A stretch of DNA of 27,715 nt from Desulfobacteraceae bacterium (lineage in GTDB: Bacteria > Desulfobacterota > Desulfobacteria > Desulfobacterales > Desulfosarcinaceae): NCBI GenBank assembly GCA_027025615.1, contig JALVQM010000419.1:1-27715 (forward strand), written 5' to 3'. The notes beneath the pieces were generated by a model that did no database searches, was not told where the DNA came from, and was given only the letters and a program-made list of their open reading frames with translations. Numbering within the stretch: the first letter of the stretch is position 1; each line of letters starts with the position of its first letter. The position numbers and the translations under genes are program-made. Positions 16,442 to 25,302 of this stretch are shown here, piece by piece.

Positions 16442-17596
16442 TCACTCCTCCTCCCAACCAGCCAGCCACGCCTGATCCACCTGCTCCTCACGCATGGAGT
16501 GGAGCGTTTCTCTCTTATAAAACTCAAGCAAGCCTTTCTTCTTGACGATCTCCACCCCATGCTGGGCATACCAGAGCGGCAGGGGCAGGGCATGACGCTG
16601 GTCAAAATAGGTCAGAGCCATGAGGTCGGCCACAAGTTCATCCACAACCCCGGCACCACCGCAATCCTGCCAGACAGAGGCCGCCCCCAGTGTCTCCACC
16701 TGCACCGGCTGCCCACGCAGGCCGGTAAGATAATGCAGTCCCATGCTGCCTTTTCTGATCAGGGCCTGGGGAAAGGCCATTTTATCAAACTCACTCAAAT
16801 CAATATCAAAGGCTGCGGTCCTGTGCTCGGGCAAGAGTATACCGCGCAGGACCCGATCAATACCCACGGATAATGTTCGTACCCATTCGGTCTTGATCAG
16901 GTTTTCCACCTCACTGTCAATGGGATCCGGTGATATCTCCTGGCCTTTGGCCTTGATCAAGCGCAACAGACTGCCGAATCTTCCCCTTGCCAGGGTAACG
17001 ATCTTGGGGCCGTCGGCAGCAAACGGGTAACAGCGATCTATATACCGATCCCAGAAATTTTCCAGACGATCCCGAAGGCGGTTCACCTCGGAGCGCAGTT
17101 CTTCATCGGTCTCCTGGTCATCCAGGGCCTGGGCATAGACCCTTCTGCCCATGATAAAGGGAATATCAAGGAGGATAATATCGGGCAGGGTATCTCCGGC
17201 AAAAATTTCTTCCAGCAGATCATATACCAGCTGATAGGTTTTCCATTGCAGCCGGCGATCTGCTTCAAGTAAGGTCATATCACCGACATCGATCATACTT
17301 TGCTGATCGGTATGGGTTATATCTGCCCCCTGAGTGACCAGTTCATGGGACATAGCGCCGACACAGTAGAGCAGACCGCCAAAAGCGCTGATCTTACGAT
17401 GGGCCACGGAAAGTCCCACTGCCCGGCGCTGCTGATCACGATCAACCTGGATTCTGCGAACAAGCCCGCCCTCCTTGAGACGGGGAGCAATCCGGTCAAT
17501 GGATCGTAACTGCCTTGCCAGGGTGCCAACGGTGCCAAAGAGTCCGAGCTGGATCTGGGCTGTTATTTCCTGAGCCAGGGGGGTGGAACTGTTCAC
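16442..17596 (-). CDS. NurA-like protein, possibly degenerate nuclease, 384 aa
   Basis: The start is GTG 17596, overlapping the upstream stop (GTGA) and with GGAG seven bases upstream. The fold-level resemblance to NurA rests on three pieces in the right order: a strand followed by GGLLYCVGAMS (about 72-82), a helix containing DRRLQWKTYQLVYDLLEE, and the strand PDIILLDIPFIMGRR. A C-terminal VEIVKKKGLLEFYKRE helix follows. In NurA the first strand normally carries Asp-Gly-Ser and the helix a Glu. Here the aligned positions read AVGLS and LQW, while the Asp of LLD is kept. The catalytic site therefore looks incomplete. Genetic company supports NurA, since HerA is two genes downstream. The protein may be a scaffold or an inactive partner that contacts HerA, or a very divergent active enzyme. 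Confidence 0.62.
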   Translation of the reverse strand: MNSSTPLAQEITAQIQLGLFGTVGTLARQLRSIDRIAPRLKEGGLVRRIQVDRDQQRRAVGLSVAHRKISAFGGLLYCVGAMSHELVTQGADITHTDQQSMIDVGDMTLLEADRRLQWKTYQLVYDLLEEIFAGDTLPDIILLDIPFIMGRRVYAQALDDQETDEELRSEVNRLRDRLENFWDRYIDRCYPFAADGPKIVTLARGRFGSLLRLIKAKGQEISPDPIDSEVENLIKTEWVRTLSVGIDRVLRGILLPEHRTAAFDIDLSEFDKMAFPQALIRKGSMGLHYLTGLRGQPVQVETLGAASVWQDCGGAGVVDELVADLMALTYFDQRHALPLPLWYAQHGVEIVKKKGLLEFYKRETLHSMREEQVDQAWLAGWEEE

Positions 17597-18444
17597 GATG
17601 TTTCTCCACTGTTATGTCTGGTTGCTATCCTGCGCAGATACGCGCCCCATCCCTGCTGTTTGAGGATAGCTTGTACTTCATCTATTGAGGCCTCCGGCAT
17701 GAGATGAAAATAGTTTTGCATCTCCTCTTTACTACACCGTATCCCCAATCTTCCGGCAGCCTTATCCATTTGCGATTCCTTTCCATGAGCGGCTACAAGT
17801 ACGAGTAGAAATGAAGCGCCTTGCTCACCGGTTTTAAGCAGAAATTCAGCAAGATTTTCAGCCCAGGGCTCCTTTTTCACAACTTCTTTTTTTTCAACAA
17901 CCGGGACTTGAGTCGTAATGGAGTCAAGAATCCTGGCAAACAACTCCTTTTGATCTCCAAGTTTCACCCCGGAAGGCCGTCCTGTGATTGATGCGGTGCA
18001 TAATAGGATTGGACCGGCATCAATGTGGGGGTGATAACACAATACAACCGAACCAAGCCCAATACTTCCCAGACGACCTGAATGCAGGACAGTATTAAGA
18101 TAGGTTACCCCGGAGACATTATGTTGGCTGCCATCCGACCATTGCAGTGTTTCAAAATCCGCACTTTCAATCCTGATCTCAGAGGGAGCCTGCAGCACAG
18201 GTCCAATATCACCTGCCGTAAATCTGGGTACTATCAGGCTCGGATACCCTTTCGTACTTCTGGCAAGAAGGACTCGGGAGGATGTATCAGGATCATCTGC
18301 CAGCCACAGTCCGCAGATAATCGCCAACTCATCGGTATTTTCAAGCTCTTCCGGTGTCAGCCAGTTGATACCACCAACAAGCTTTGGCAGCTGGATAAGA
18401 TCCCGTAAGTTTTTCTGTGTCTCCAGGCCTGCGCAATGCATCAC
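17593..18444 (-). CDS. protein of unknown function, 283 aa
   Basis: No family is recognised. The first 165 residues are mixed alpha/beta, with hydrophobic strands such as ELAIICGLWLADD and LGSVVLCYHPHIDAGPILLC. A charged linker (VVEKKEVVKKEP) at about 182-193 follows. The C-terminal 90 residues are helical and end in a possible small winged-helix or helical-bundle module (SIDEVQAILKQQGWGAYLRRI). No catalytic motif stands out. It starts at GTG 18444 with GAGG 11 bases upstream, and an ATG one codon later overlaps the ATPase stop (TGATG). Its stop overlaps the NurA-like start (GTGA). Tight coupling to the large ATPase and the NurA-like protein suggests it is a component of the same complex. Confidence 0.7.
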   Translation of the reverse strand: MMHCAGLETQKNLRDLIQLPKLVGGINWLTPEELENTDELAIICGLWLADDPDTSSRVLLARSTKGYPSLIVPRFTAGDIGPVLQAPSEIRIESADFETLQWSDGSQHNVSGVTYLNTVLHSGRLGSIGLGSVVLCYHPHIDAGPILLCTASITGRPSGVKLGDQKELFARILDSITTQVPVVEKKEVVKKEPWAENLAEFLLKTGEQGASFLLVLVAAHGKESQMDKAAGRLGIRCSKEEMQNYFHLMPEASIDEVQAILKQQGWGAYLRRIATRHNSGETS

Positions 18445-21400
18445 ACCAGTTTTAACCTCAGCAGTTGTTTTCGCATCAGCGCCTGGACATGGTTTGTGTA
18501 TTCGCTGCTACTCCAGTCGATCACCTCGTCCTCCGCTTCCATACGACAGAAATTAACAAAGATAGCAAAAGTGGTTTCGGTTTCATCAGCGAAGAAGCTT
18601 TCTCCTTCGTCCAGCATTGCCTTGATGCAACTGTCAAAGGCGGCCACAGTGGCCCCGTAGGTCTCCAAAAGTGTATTTGGGAGTACGGGGTACGGTTTAT
18701 TCTGCACCGTTCTGATTTTGGTGACAGCCTGTATTTCAGCTCTATATTTTTTTGTATAAAGCTCTTCCAGGCTTGGCAGGATACTGTCATTTATATCCTG
18801 TACCTCGGAGCGCAATTGATCCGGACGACCCTCCAGCTTCTCAAGATCTTTTTGCAGACCATCCAGCAACTGGTTTATCGGCCTGCCCGAGGTTTCCCGG
18901 CCATCGGTACCTTCCCGTATGCCTCCTTCGTTAATCTGGTAATTGATGTCTTCAAAATCATCTTCAATGGCTGCGAGCTTATACGCTGCTTTAACCTGAT
19001 CATCAGCATCAGTAAAAAAGGCAAGAAGAGCGTCCACCGGCCGGCGGAGATCCTCGCTTTCTTTTTTGAGCGTTTCCCACTTTAAACGGAGTTGGAAAAA
19101 GACAGAGACAAGTTTTCCCGGCTGATTCCTGTCAAGATCTGCGCTTATGACTTCGATACGTTCAAGTGCCTCCCGAAATTTACCATCAGCGAGTTTGAAT
19201 CCCACGCTGTTGACCCCCATGGTGGTTCCACCGGCCATAATGGTACGGTCGGGACTGTCAGGGCTGAATGCAAGCTCCTGGCTGAACAGATTCAACTGCA
19301 GGGTTAACGGCTGGGTTGGGAAGGCCTGTTGTCCATCCGGCAGCGTGGGGACTCTTCTCGCCACTTCGTCTGAAATCTCATCAATTTGAACGAGGAGCTT
19401 TTTACGGTCTTCGTCCAGTTTTTCGAAAAATCCGGTGAGAATTTCCGTTCGTTTCCAGAGGGGATAGGCGTTAGAGGCACCTTCTCTTTCCAACTCGTGG
19501 AGGCTGTCAGGACTGTATCTGAATGAAGCCAGTCCATCAGGGGCATAAACCCTTTCTACTACACCGCGAACAAACCTGATGGAGATAAGGGCATCCCGCA
19601 ACTCCTGCTCGTACAGAGGGACACCTTCTGTAGTGTCGACATTGAGCTCTTCCCAGGGTTTATTGATGAAATCGAGATTCAACTCGTCAAGTTTCTGTTC
19701 CGCTTTCTTGAGTTGATTTTTAGCCTGTTTTGCATAGCGGCCAAGCTCTTCACCGGTGTCGTGGGAGACTTTTTTTATCCGGTCGATCTTTTTTACAAAA
19801 TCTCCATCGAGCCATTCTCTGGATCGTTTCAACCAGGTCGCAAGCTGGTGTTTTGAAGTACGCACCAGTTTATCGCCGTCTCTTTCCAAAAGACCAAGAC
19901 ATTGCATGAGGGTGCAAAAATTCCGGACAACATCTTTCCCTTTCTGCTCAGGCGGCATGTCAAAAAGGTAATAACGTTCGAGGTCTATGTCTTTTAAGGG
20001 AACCGGACCGAAATTTTTCAGGATGGAAACCAGGCCGCGGGGAACCTCGGCTTCCTTCCAGCCATCTCTGGCGACGATTAACTTTGAGCGGGGGTAGTCA
20101 CGGTATTTTGCGCTCGGATCGGCCTGTTTGGCGGCAAGTTTAACAAACTGATCTCTTTCCGTGTCATTGTTAAAAGTAATACTGCCGGTCTGGACAATAT
20201 CATCATAGCTCGTCCCGGACAGGAGTTCGGCGTATCCTTTAGCAAAAGCACAAAATTCGTCCTGTCTGATCCGGCCACCATAAAAAATCGGTTGCAGAAG
20301 ATACCCCTGGCTCTCAATCTTTTCCAACTTCCAGATTTCAAGACGTTTTTTCAGGTGTTCTTTGGCCGCTCCTATGACGGAATGGAAATGGCTCGTTCGG
20401 AGATCATTGGCACCATATATTTTGCCCATGAGGCCAAGGCGTACAAGCTGGTCTGCCACCTGTTTTATTACATTATGAATAATGACAAACGGGTATATCT
20501 TTGGGACATTACGGGCAAGTCTTGCATTCAGATCATCTATAACCTGATCCTTCTCTTCCAGAATGAGCACTATCGGCACAGTTGCACCACTTGCCAGCTT
20601 CTGAAGATCCTGTTCAATCTCGGTAACTGACGCTGTCCCGGCAAAAAGAAATATAACTTCATTGTCCTTTCCCAGGTTAAGGGGGGACAATTTCGTCGTT
20701 CCTTTGGCAGCACACAGGCTTGTTTTAGATATCGGCAAAAGCTCTGCAGGAGCATTGTCCATATCCCAGGCATTGGCCATCCCATGAAGAAGAGCTTTTG
20801 CCCTTTCCTTTGAATTTTTTTGAATTTCCTTAAAGGCCTCCTCAAGTTTGGTATTCTGGGAGTGATCTTTTAAATAGCCAGTATCTCTTTTTCTGGATTT
20901 ATTCAGCTGGTTGAACTCAAGTAAAAAGGAGAAGGCCGGCGCTATATATTGGGGCAAGCTCTTACCATTTTCATCTTTACTGTATGCAGGATCGATCAGC
21001 AGTCCGTGCAGATAAGATGCAAACTGATTGGCCTGTTCCGAGTATGGAGAAAGACCACTGACCTGCAAAATGAATTGTGATTCGTCTTCACATATCAGGT
21101 AATGGTCTCTGTACTCCTTGGGAAGGCCGATGGAGTAGGCTGCCAGGCTGTCCAGCACCGTTTGCAGCTCGAACCGAACTTCCCCGGGAAGCATAAGCTC
21201 CGTGCCGGAAGTGTTGGTAAATCCGCAACTGATTAGATGAGCTAAAATCCTATGCTTCTGGGGCGGTTTGACTTCCTGGATTCGTACAAACAAAGGTCCA
21301 TGATCCCTTCCATGATCTCGCATTGCAAGAAAACGATTAGCCTTCTCGGGAGAAACACCTTTTTTTTCATCAATGACCTTGGGCAGGAGATCGTACATCG

Positions 21401-22574
21401 AGCGCACGATCTCGTCATAATCGTCACTTTCCTCAATTCTATAGTCGCTGATTGTATCTGTATCAAAGACAGATTTTCCATGGCCGGCAACTGATTGCTC
21501 AGCGTAATTTTTGAGTAACTCAGCAGTCGTCATCTTCCGTCCACGAAGATTTTCATGGACATGGTGCATAATGACATTGAACCAGCCAAAATTTCTGTTT
21601 GCTGCAAAAAATGCTGTTTCCTTCAGGCCGTGAGGGTATGGCTGGATGGACGCTGCAACGTCGGGTCTGTGATCTGTAAGAAACTGGAAAAATGCCTCTA
21701 CGTCAGCAAAGCTATTGGTGGTGAGTTCATGCCAGCCGGTTCGGCGCTCAATGGCACGTATTTGTTTAAGCAGATCGCCGACTGCCTGCGAACAGAGCAA
21801 TACAAAATTCACCTGGGGAAATTCCTGGCGTATTTCTTCCTCCTTGATTACTCGCGGAATGACGGTTAAAAGCGCCTGGTCAATTCCGACCCGCTCCTCA
21901 GATGGAAGTCCATCCTGTTCCACGTCGGTAATATCTTCAATTTCGTCGACAACTAGGAGCAGGCTTTCTATGCCCATCTTCCCTAAAACAGCTATACTGT
22001 CATGGGCAGCCTTGAAGGGATCGTTTTCCGTTAATGCCTGTTTCAGTTCCGGCAAGTGTTTATCCCAGCCTTTAGGCCGGAGCAGCTTGACGGTTTGCTG
22101 CATCAACTGATCCTGGTTCTTGGCAAGGCTCTTGACATCAGTGGCTGTTCTGATTCCTGCCAGACGGGCAAGAGCTTCAACGACAACAGAAGGAATCCAG
22201 TTGTTCGCTTCAAGCTGGTCTCCAAACTCACCTCTCGTTACCTGCACGTATCGTACAAATAAGGGCAATATTTTTTGCTGGAGGTTGGTCTCAAGAAGGC
22301 GTCGCGGTTTACCATCAACGATCCATTCAACATCCTCGCTCAATGCCTCCAGGCAAATTTCATGGCCGACCCGGCTTTTACCGACACCCCAGCCACCAAA
22401 GAGGGTAAAAAAGCCGGCAAGACCGGTACCACCCTGATTGACAATGTCTTCAATAAATTTTTCGACACGAACAAAGAGCTTTTCCTGACCGACAAGGGGC
22501 ATCAGACAGGACAAATCATTGGGGATGATAGAGACACCCTGGGGTTGCCATGGATTTTTTATTGTGCAGTTCAC
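18441..22574 (-). CDS. large P-loop ATPase, 1377 aa
   Basis: This is a very large AAA/STAND-type nucleoside triphosphatase. The N-terminal domain (about 25-330) shows Walker A GGWGVGKS (60-67) and Walker B LLLVVDEIEDI (205-215), followed by a sensor-like stretch VNFVLLCSQAVGD. From about 330 to 700 is a helical region. A second alpha/beta part follows near 690-740 (VIFLFAG, VPIVLILEEKD). A charged helical or coiled-coil region lies at about 945-1000, and more helices run to the end. The size and layout recall BrxC/PglY of BREX, but without a search I cannot assign it to that family. The start is GTG 22574, with GGAGGA ten bases upstream, and the gene lies four bases after the preceding stop. 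It is probably the energy-dependent sensor or licensing hub of the system. Confidence 0.85.
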   Translation of the reverse strand: MNCTIKNPWQPQGVSIIPNDLSCLMPLVGQEKLFVRVEKFIEDIVNQGGTGLAGFFTLFGGWGVGKSRVGHEICLEALSEDVEWIVDGKPRRLLETNLQQKILPLFVRYVQVTRGEFGDQLEANNWIPSVVVEALARLAGIRTATDVKSLAKNQDQLMQQTVKLLRPKGWDKHLPELKQALTENDPFKAAHDSIAVLGKMGIESLLLVVDEIEDITDVEQDGLPSEERVGIDQALLTVIPRVIKEEEIRQEFPQVNFVLLCSQAVGDLLKQIRAIERRTGWHELTTNSFADVEAFFQFLTDHRPDVAASIQPYPHGLKETAFFAANRNFGWFNVIMHHVHENLRGRKMTTAELLKNYAEQSVAGHGKSVFDTDTISDYRIEESDDYDEIVRSMYDLLPKVIDEKKGVSPEKANRFLAMRDHGRDHGPLFVRIQEVKPPQKHRILAHLISCGFTNTSGTELMLPGEVRFELQTVLDSLAAYSIGLPKEYRDHYLICEDESQFILQVSGLSPYSEQANQFASYLHGLLIDPAYSKDENGKSLPQYIAPAFSFLLEFNQLNKSRKRDTGYLKDHSQNTKLEEAFKEIQKNSKERAKALLHGMANAWDMDNAPAELLPISKTSLCAAKGTTKLSPLNLGKDNEVIFLFAGTASVTEIEQDLQKLASGATVPIVLILEEKDQVIDDLNARLARNVPKIYPFVIIHNVIKQVADQLVRLGLMGKIYGANDLRTSHFHSVIGAAKEHLKKRLEIWKLEKIESQGYLLQPIFYGGRIRQDEFCAFAKGYAELLSGTSYDDIVQTGSITFNNDTERDQFVKLAAKQADPSAKYRDYPRSKLIVARDGWKEAEVPRGLVSILKNFGPVPLKDIDLERYYLFDMPPEQKGKDVVRNFCTLMQCLGLLERDGDKLVRTSKHQLATWLKRSREWLDGDFVKKIDRIKKVSHDTGEELGRYAKQAKNQLKKAEQKLDELNLDFINKPWEELNVDTTEGVPLYEQELRDALISIRFVRGVVERVYAPDGLASFRYSPDSLHELEREGASNAYPLWKRTEILTGFFEKLDEDRKKLLVQIDEISDEVARRVPTLPDGQQAFPTQPLTLQLNLFSQELAFSPDSPDRTIMAGGTTMGVNSVGFKLADGKFREALERIEVISADLDRNQPGKLVSVFFQLRLKWETLKKESEDLRRPVDALLAFFTDADDQVKAAYKLAAIEDDFEDINYQINEGGIREGTDGRETSGRPINQLLDGLQKDLEKLEGRPDQLRSEVQDINDSILPSLEELYTKKYRAEIQAVTKIRTVQNKPYPVLPNTLLETYGATVAAFDSCIKAMLDEGESFFADETETTFAIFVNFCRMEAEDEVIDWSSSEYTNHVQALMRKQLLRLKLV

Positions 22575-22578
22575 GATT

Positions 22579-23664
22579 TTATTTTCCTCCGTGGATACGA
22601 ATCTTTATTAATTGTTTCCGCGGGTCTGAGTACAGGCCTTCGCCGTGGCGGCCCTGGCCAAAACTTTCATCCTCAATTTCGAGATAACCGTCTTTTTCGA
22701 GTTCCGCAATTGCCTGGTCAGGATTTGCAATTCCTTCACTTGCCAGCTCCGTTCGCAACTGTGATGCCACGATAAAACCGGTATCATTTTTCAATTTTTC
22801 TATAGAGTTCTGTAAAAGGTCTTTGAATGATTTATTTTTGCCTGAGGAAGGAGCATTCCATGTGAAATCTCGGCCTAAATCCTCACCTAATTCATCTATT
22901 GCTGCTTCATGGTCAAGATAACATTCATTGTTCTCATTCTTTAACACGCCAAGGTAGTGGAAGATCTCACATGGGGCTCGCAGTGCCTGTCCGATGCGAT
23001 GAAGAGAAATTTCCTCCTTTTTATAGCCGGTTATCCTGCAGTTATCATACTGTTGTAACAGAAAAGAATTTTTCCAATCTCCAAGGCACCACCATCCTTT
23101 ATTTAATAAAATATCCTGGAGAGTCAGCCTTCCTTCTTTTTTGCTATCGGAAAACGGGTACACCTTTCCTGCTTGACCCATATCAATGCATGTTTTTTTC
23201 AGGCCGCCTGTAAACCAGCTGTTACCGGCAAACGACATGACCGCTCCAGGTTTTGAAAGGCAGTAGATTAAAGCTCTTGTTCTTGGTTCACGGGTCAAAA
23301 CTATTCTAGCCAGAAGTCTGGCCCATTCCTTTTCTTCAGGCTGAGCCTCATATTCATCGGCAAGCTTTTTGGCGAAGGAGGAGAGTCGGTAACTTTTTTC
23401 CTCATGCTTTAACATACCTACACCGCGTAAGACCAAACGATTTGAGCGGATCTCAAGACCTGGAAAATTTCTCACGTAATCATGATCCGCCAGATGATCC
23501 TGGTCCGTCATACGCTCTGATGTTACAGCTCTGCCGAAATCCATTAAGGTCCTACATTCAATTTCGGGATCCACTTTTGCCAATAATGCTGGCCAAGTCT
23601 GTATTCGTGGGGCATCGTACCAGTAAATTAATTTTGATAGTGCTACATTAACTGTTGTTCCCAC
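22579..23664 (-). CDS. protein of unknown function with possible winged-helix ends, 361 aa
   Basis: No family is recognised. The N-terminal third is helical with an acidic, His-containing stretch (MTDQDHLADHDY), then a strand-turn-helix run (YRLSSFAKKLADEYE, 92-106) that resembles the second half of a winged-helix module. Next is a conserved-looking stretch EPRTRALIYCLSKPGA. The C-terminal 75 residues, with VASQLRTELASEGI and IAELEKDGYLEIEDE, look like a second winged helix. The start is GTG 23664 with GGAG seven bases upstream, and it overlaps the previous gene by 17 nt. Two candidate winged helices suggest DNA binding, perhaps as the reader partner of the large ATPase encoded just downstream. 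BREX-type ATPases often sit beside such small partners, but no homology can be claimed. Confidence 0.65.
   Translation of the reverse strand: MGTTVNVALSKLIYWYDAPRIQTWPALLAKVDPEIECRTLMDFGRAVTSERMTDQDHLADHDYVRNFPGLEIRSNRLVLRGVGMLKHEEKSYRLSSFAKKLADEYEAQPEEKEWARLLARIVLTREPRTRALIYCLSKPGAVMSFAGNSWFTGGLKKTCIDMGQAGKVYPFSDSKKEGRLTLQDILLNKGWWCLGDWKNSFLLQQYDNCRITGYKKEEISLHRIGQALRAPCEIFHYLGVLKNENNECYLDHEAAIDELGEDLGRDFTWNAPSSGKNKSFKDLLQNSIEKLKNDTGFIVASQLRTELASEGIANPDQAIAELEKDGYLEIEDESFGQGRHGEGLYSDPRKQLIKIRIHGGK
22585..22590 (-). promoter_or_regulatory. Shine-Dalgarno GGAGGA for the GTG start of the large ATPase
   Basis: On the minus strand GGAGGA sits inside the last codons of the upstream gene, ten bases before GTG 22574. 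This strong site supports the non-ATG start. Confidence 0.55.
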
Positions 23665-25294
23665 TCATATTCTCCACATCCATTTCATTTTTCATCTTTT
23701 CATTCCACATCACCATAAGAGCCTCATGTAATCTGTCACGAAAATCTCTACCTTTTCTGATTATTCCCGACATCAGGCCTCCACCATGTAATCTATCTAA
23801 CACATGGGGCGAAAGTGCCCACCTGTCATGCAGGCCGGTTATGATCCCCGCGGTGCGATACAGATGTAATCCCCTGGACCAGGGTCCCCATTGCATGCAA
23901 TAGGGATAGATCACCTTGTTTATATATATTGCAGAGGATAGTCTGCTCACTACCTCATCAAAAGGACCAATCGTGAATGACCAGGCATTACTATTCCCCT
24001 CAGCCTTTTGATCAGTTGCCCGGGGTTTGTAAAAAATTTGGGTTTCAGTCTCGATCTGTTCAAGCTTTCCATTTGTGGGAGGTGCGAGGATAAGGCTTTC
24101 CTCCCCAAGTTCACGGTCAAGAGATTCCAAAATAAATAACTGCAGTAAGAAACCAAAATAAAGATGATTCCCTAAATGAGCCAAAGCAGTATCAGCATCA
24201 GGGGATTTACTACGGGGTAATCCAATTTTATTTATGATTTCCTGGGAGGGCACCGGAGTGGATGGTGGTAGTTTTTTAACTATTGTTGCATGGTTTTCAT
24301 CTTCAGCAGGCCAGACGGTTAGGTCGTAATCTATGCCGATAAAAGCAAAACCGTCCTTTTTGTCTGCAAAATGTGCCAGCAGATCGTTTTTTTCAGAATT
24401 TTCCGGAGTTGATATTATGAAAGAGCCTTTTTGAGCATGTAGTGGGATACCCCAGGGAAGGGGAGTGCCCGCAAAATCATTGTTGCTCACAGGGACATCA
24501 GATTTAAATATGACCGGACCAATCAGGCCTGCTCTGTTTTGGTCGGAGCCATTTGCATTACGATCTACTCTAATTGGCAGCCCAATATCCAAAAGCTCGT
24601 AAAGGCTCGATATATACTTGTCTGAAATGGTGAGACCATCTCCTTGCTTTGTTGCATGAATAAGATCGACCAGAAGGTTTGAAGATGCCGCCGTTAGGTC
24701 CATTGTGATTCGATCCAGATAAAAGGGGGTGTCACAAAGAGGAAGATAAAGCTCTTCAAGCAGAGGGAACAGTGTGCTCGGTCGACGGCCGGAAACTCCC
24801 CATAGTTCTTTATCCCAATTATAAAAAGAATCAGACTCCTCACTGCCGAGTTGTTTTTCTGCATCAATCCACTGAAATTCTTGAAGATCACGGATAGATG
24901 TACTCGTGTTTGCAGCTAACCATTCAAGTAACTGAATGAACCTCAGGGAAAATGAGCGAAATTTACCAGCGAGCAATTCCTCAAAACGTGTCCATCGTTC
25001 CGCTTTACCGATGGCATGGAGGACAGAGCAAAGAATAATATCAATATGAGCACGATATAAAGGGTCTCTGATTGCAGTATTACGTAATAGGTCATGCTCA
25101 TTTTTTGCAGGCACACAGGTATCAAGCCAATTGTTGGATGCACTCATCCATTTTCCATCTTTTGCTGGAGCTGCAACACCAACAGCTTCAAACCATGGCT
25201 GTATATCGGTATCAACTTTTGCTACACCGTAAGTTGCCAGGTCTTCAAGCTGGTCAAGCAACTCTGAAATGGATAGTGGCTGAATATATTTCAT
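23648..25294 (-). CDS. protein of unknown function, 548 aa
   Basis: No domain is recognised. The protein is predicted soluble and mostly helical in the first 240 residues, Trp-rich (IQPWFEAVG, SASNNWLD, FYNWDKELWG). A middle part has beta segments (GSFIIST, GFAFIGIDYDLTVWP). The C-terminal part contains IYPYCMQWGPWSRGLHLYR and DRLHGGGLMSGIIRKGRDFR. No catalytic triad or P-loop is seen. The start ATG is 8 bases after the methyltransferase stop, without a strong ribosome binding site, so coupling to the methyltransferase is likely. Its stop overlaps the next gene by 17 nt. The position directly after the methyltransferase suggests a methylation or sensing partner. Confidence 0.72.
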   Translation of the reverse strand: MKYIQPLSISELLDQLEDLATYGVAKVDTDIQPWFEAVGVAAPAKDGKWMSASNNWLDTCVPAKNEHDLLRNTAIRDPLYRAHIDIILCSVLHAIGKAERWTRFEELLAGKFRSFSLRFIQLLEWLAANTSTSIRDLQEFQWIDAEKQLGSEESDSFYNWDKELWGVSGRRPSTLFPLLEELYLPLCDTPFYLDRITMDLTAASSNLLVDLIHATKQGDGLTISDKYISSLYELLDIGLPIRVDRNANGSDQNRAGLIGPVIFKSDVPVSNNDFAGTPLPWGIPLHAQKGSFIISTPENSEKNDLLAHFADKKDGFAFIGIDYDLTVWPAEDENHATIVKKLPPSTPVPSQEIINKIGLPRSKSPDADTALAHLGNHLYFGFLLQLFILESLDRELGEESLILAPPTNGKLEQIETETQIFYKPRATDQKAEGNSNAWSFTIGPFDEVVSRLSSAIYINKVIYPYCMQWGPWSRGLHLYRTAGIITGLHDRWALSPHVLDRLHGGGLMSGIIRKGRDFRDRLHEALMVMWNEKMKNEMDVENMSGNNS

Positions 25295-25302
25295 ATAATC
25301 TA

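Noticed and set aside
16429..16605. N-terminal extension of the HsdS-like frame
   Set aside because: These 59 codons overlap the NurA-like gene and give an Arg/Ser/Cys-rich sequence unlike HsdS. ATG 16428 is the sensible start.
18465..19085. 206-aa plus-strand open frame antisense to the large ATPase
   Set aside because: It is a Phe/Ser/Cys-rich shadow translation opposite the coding frame of the 1377-aa protein, and no start signal is seen.
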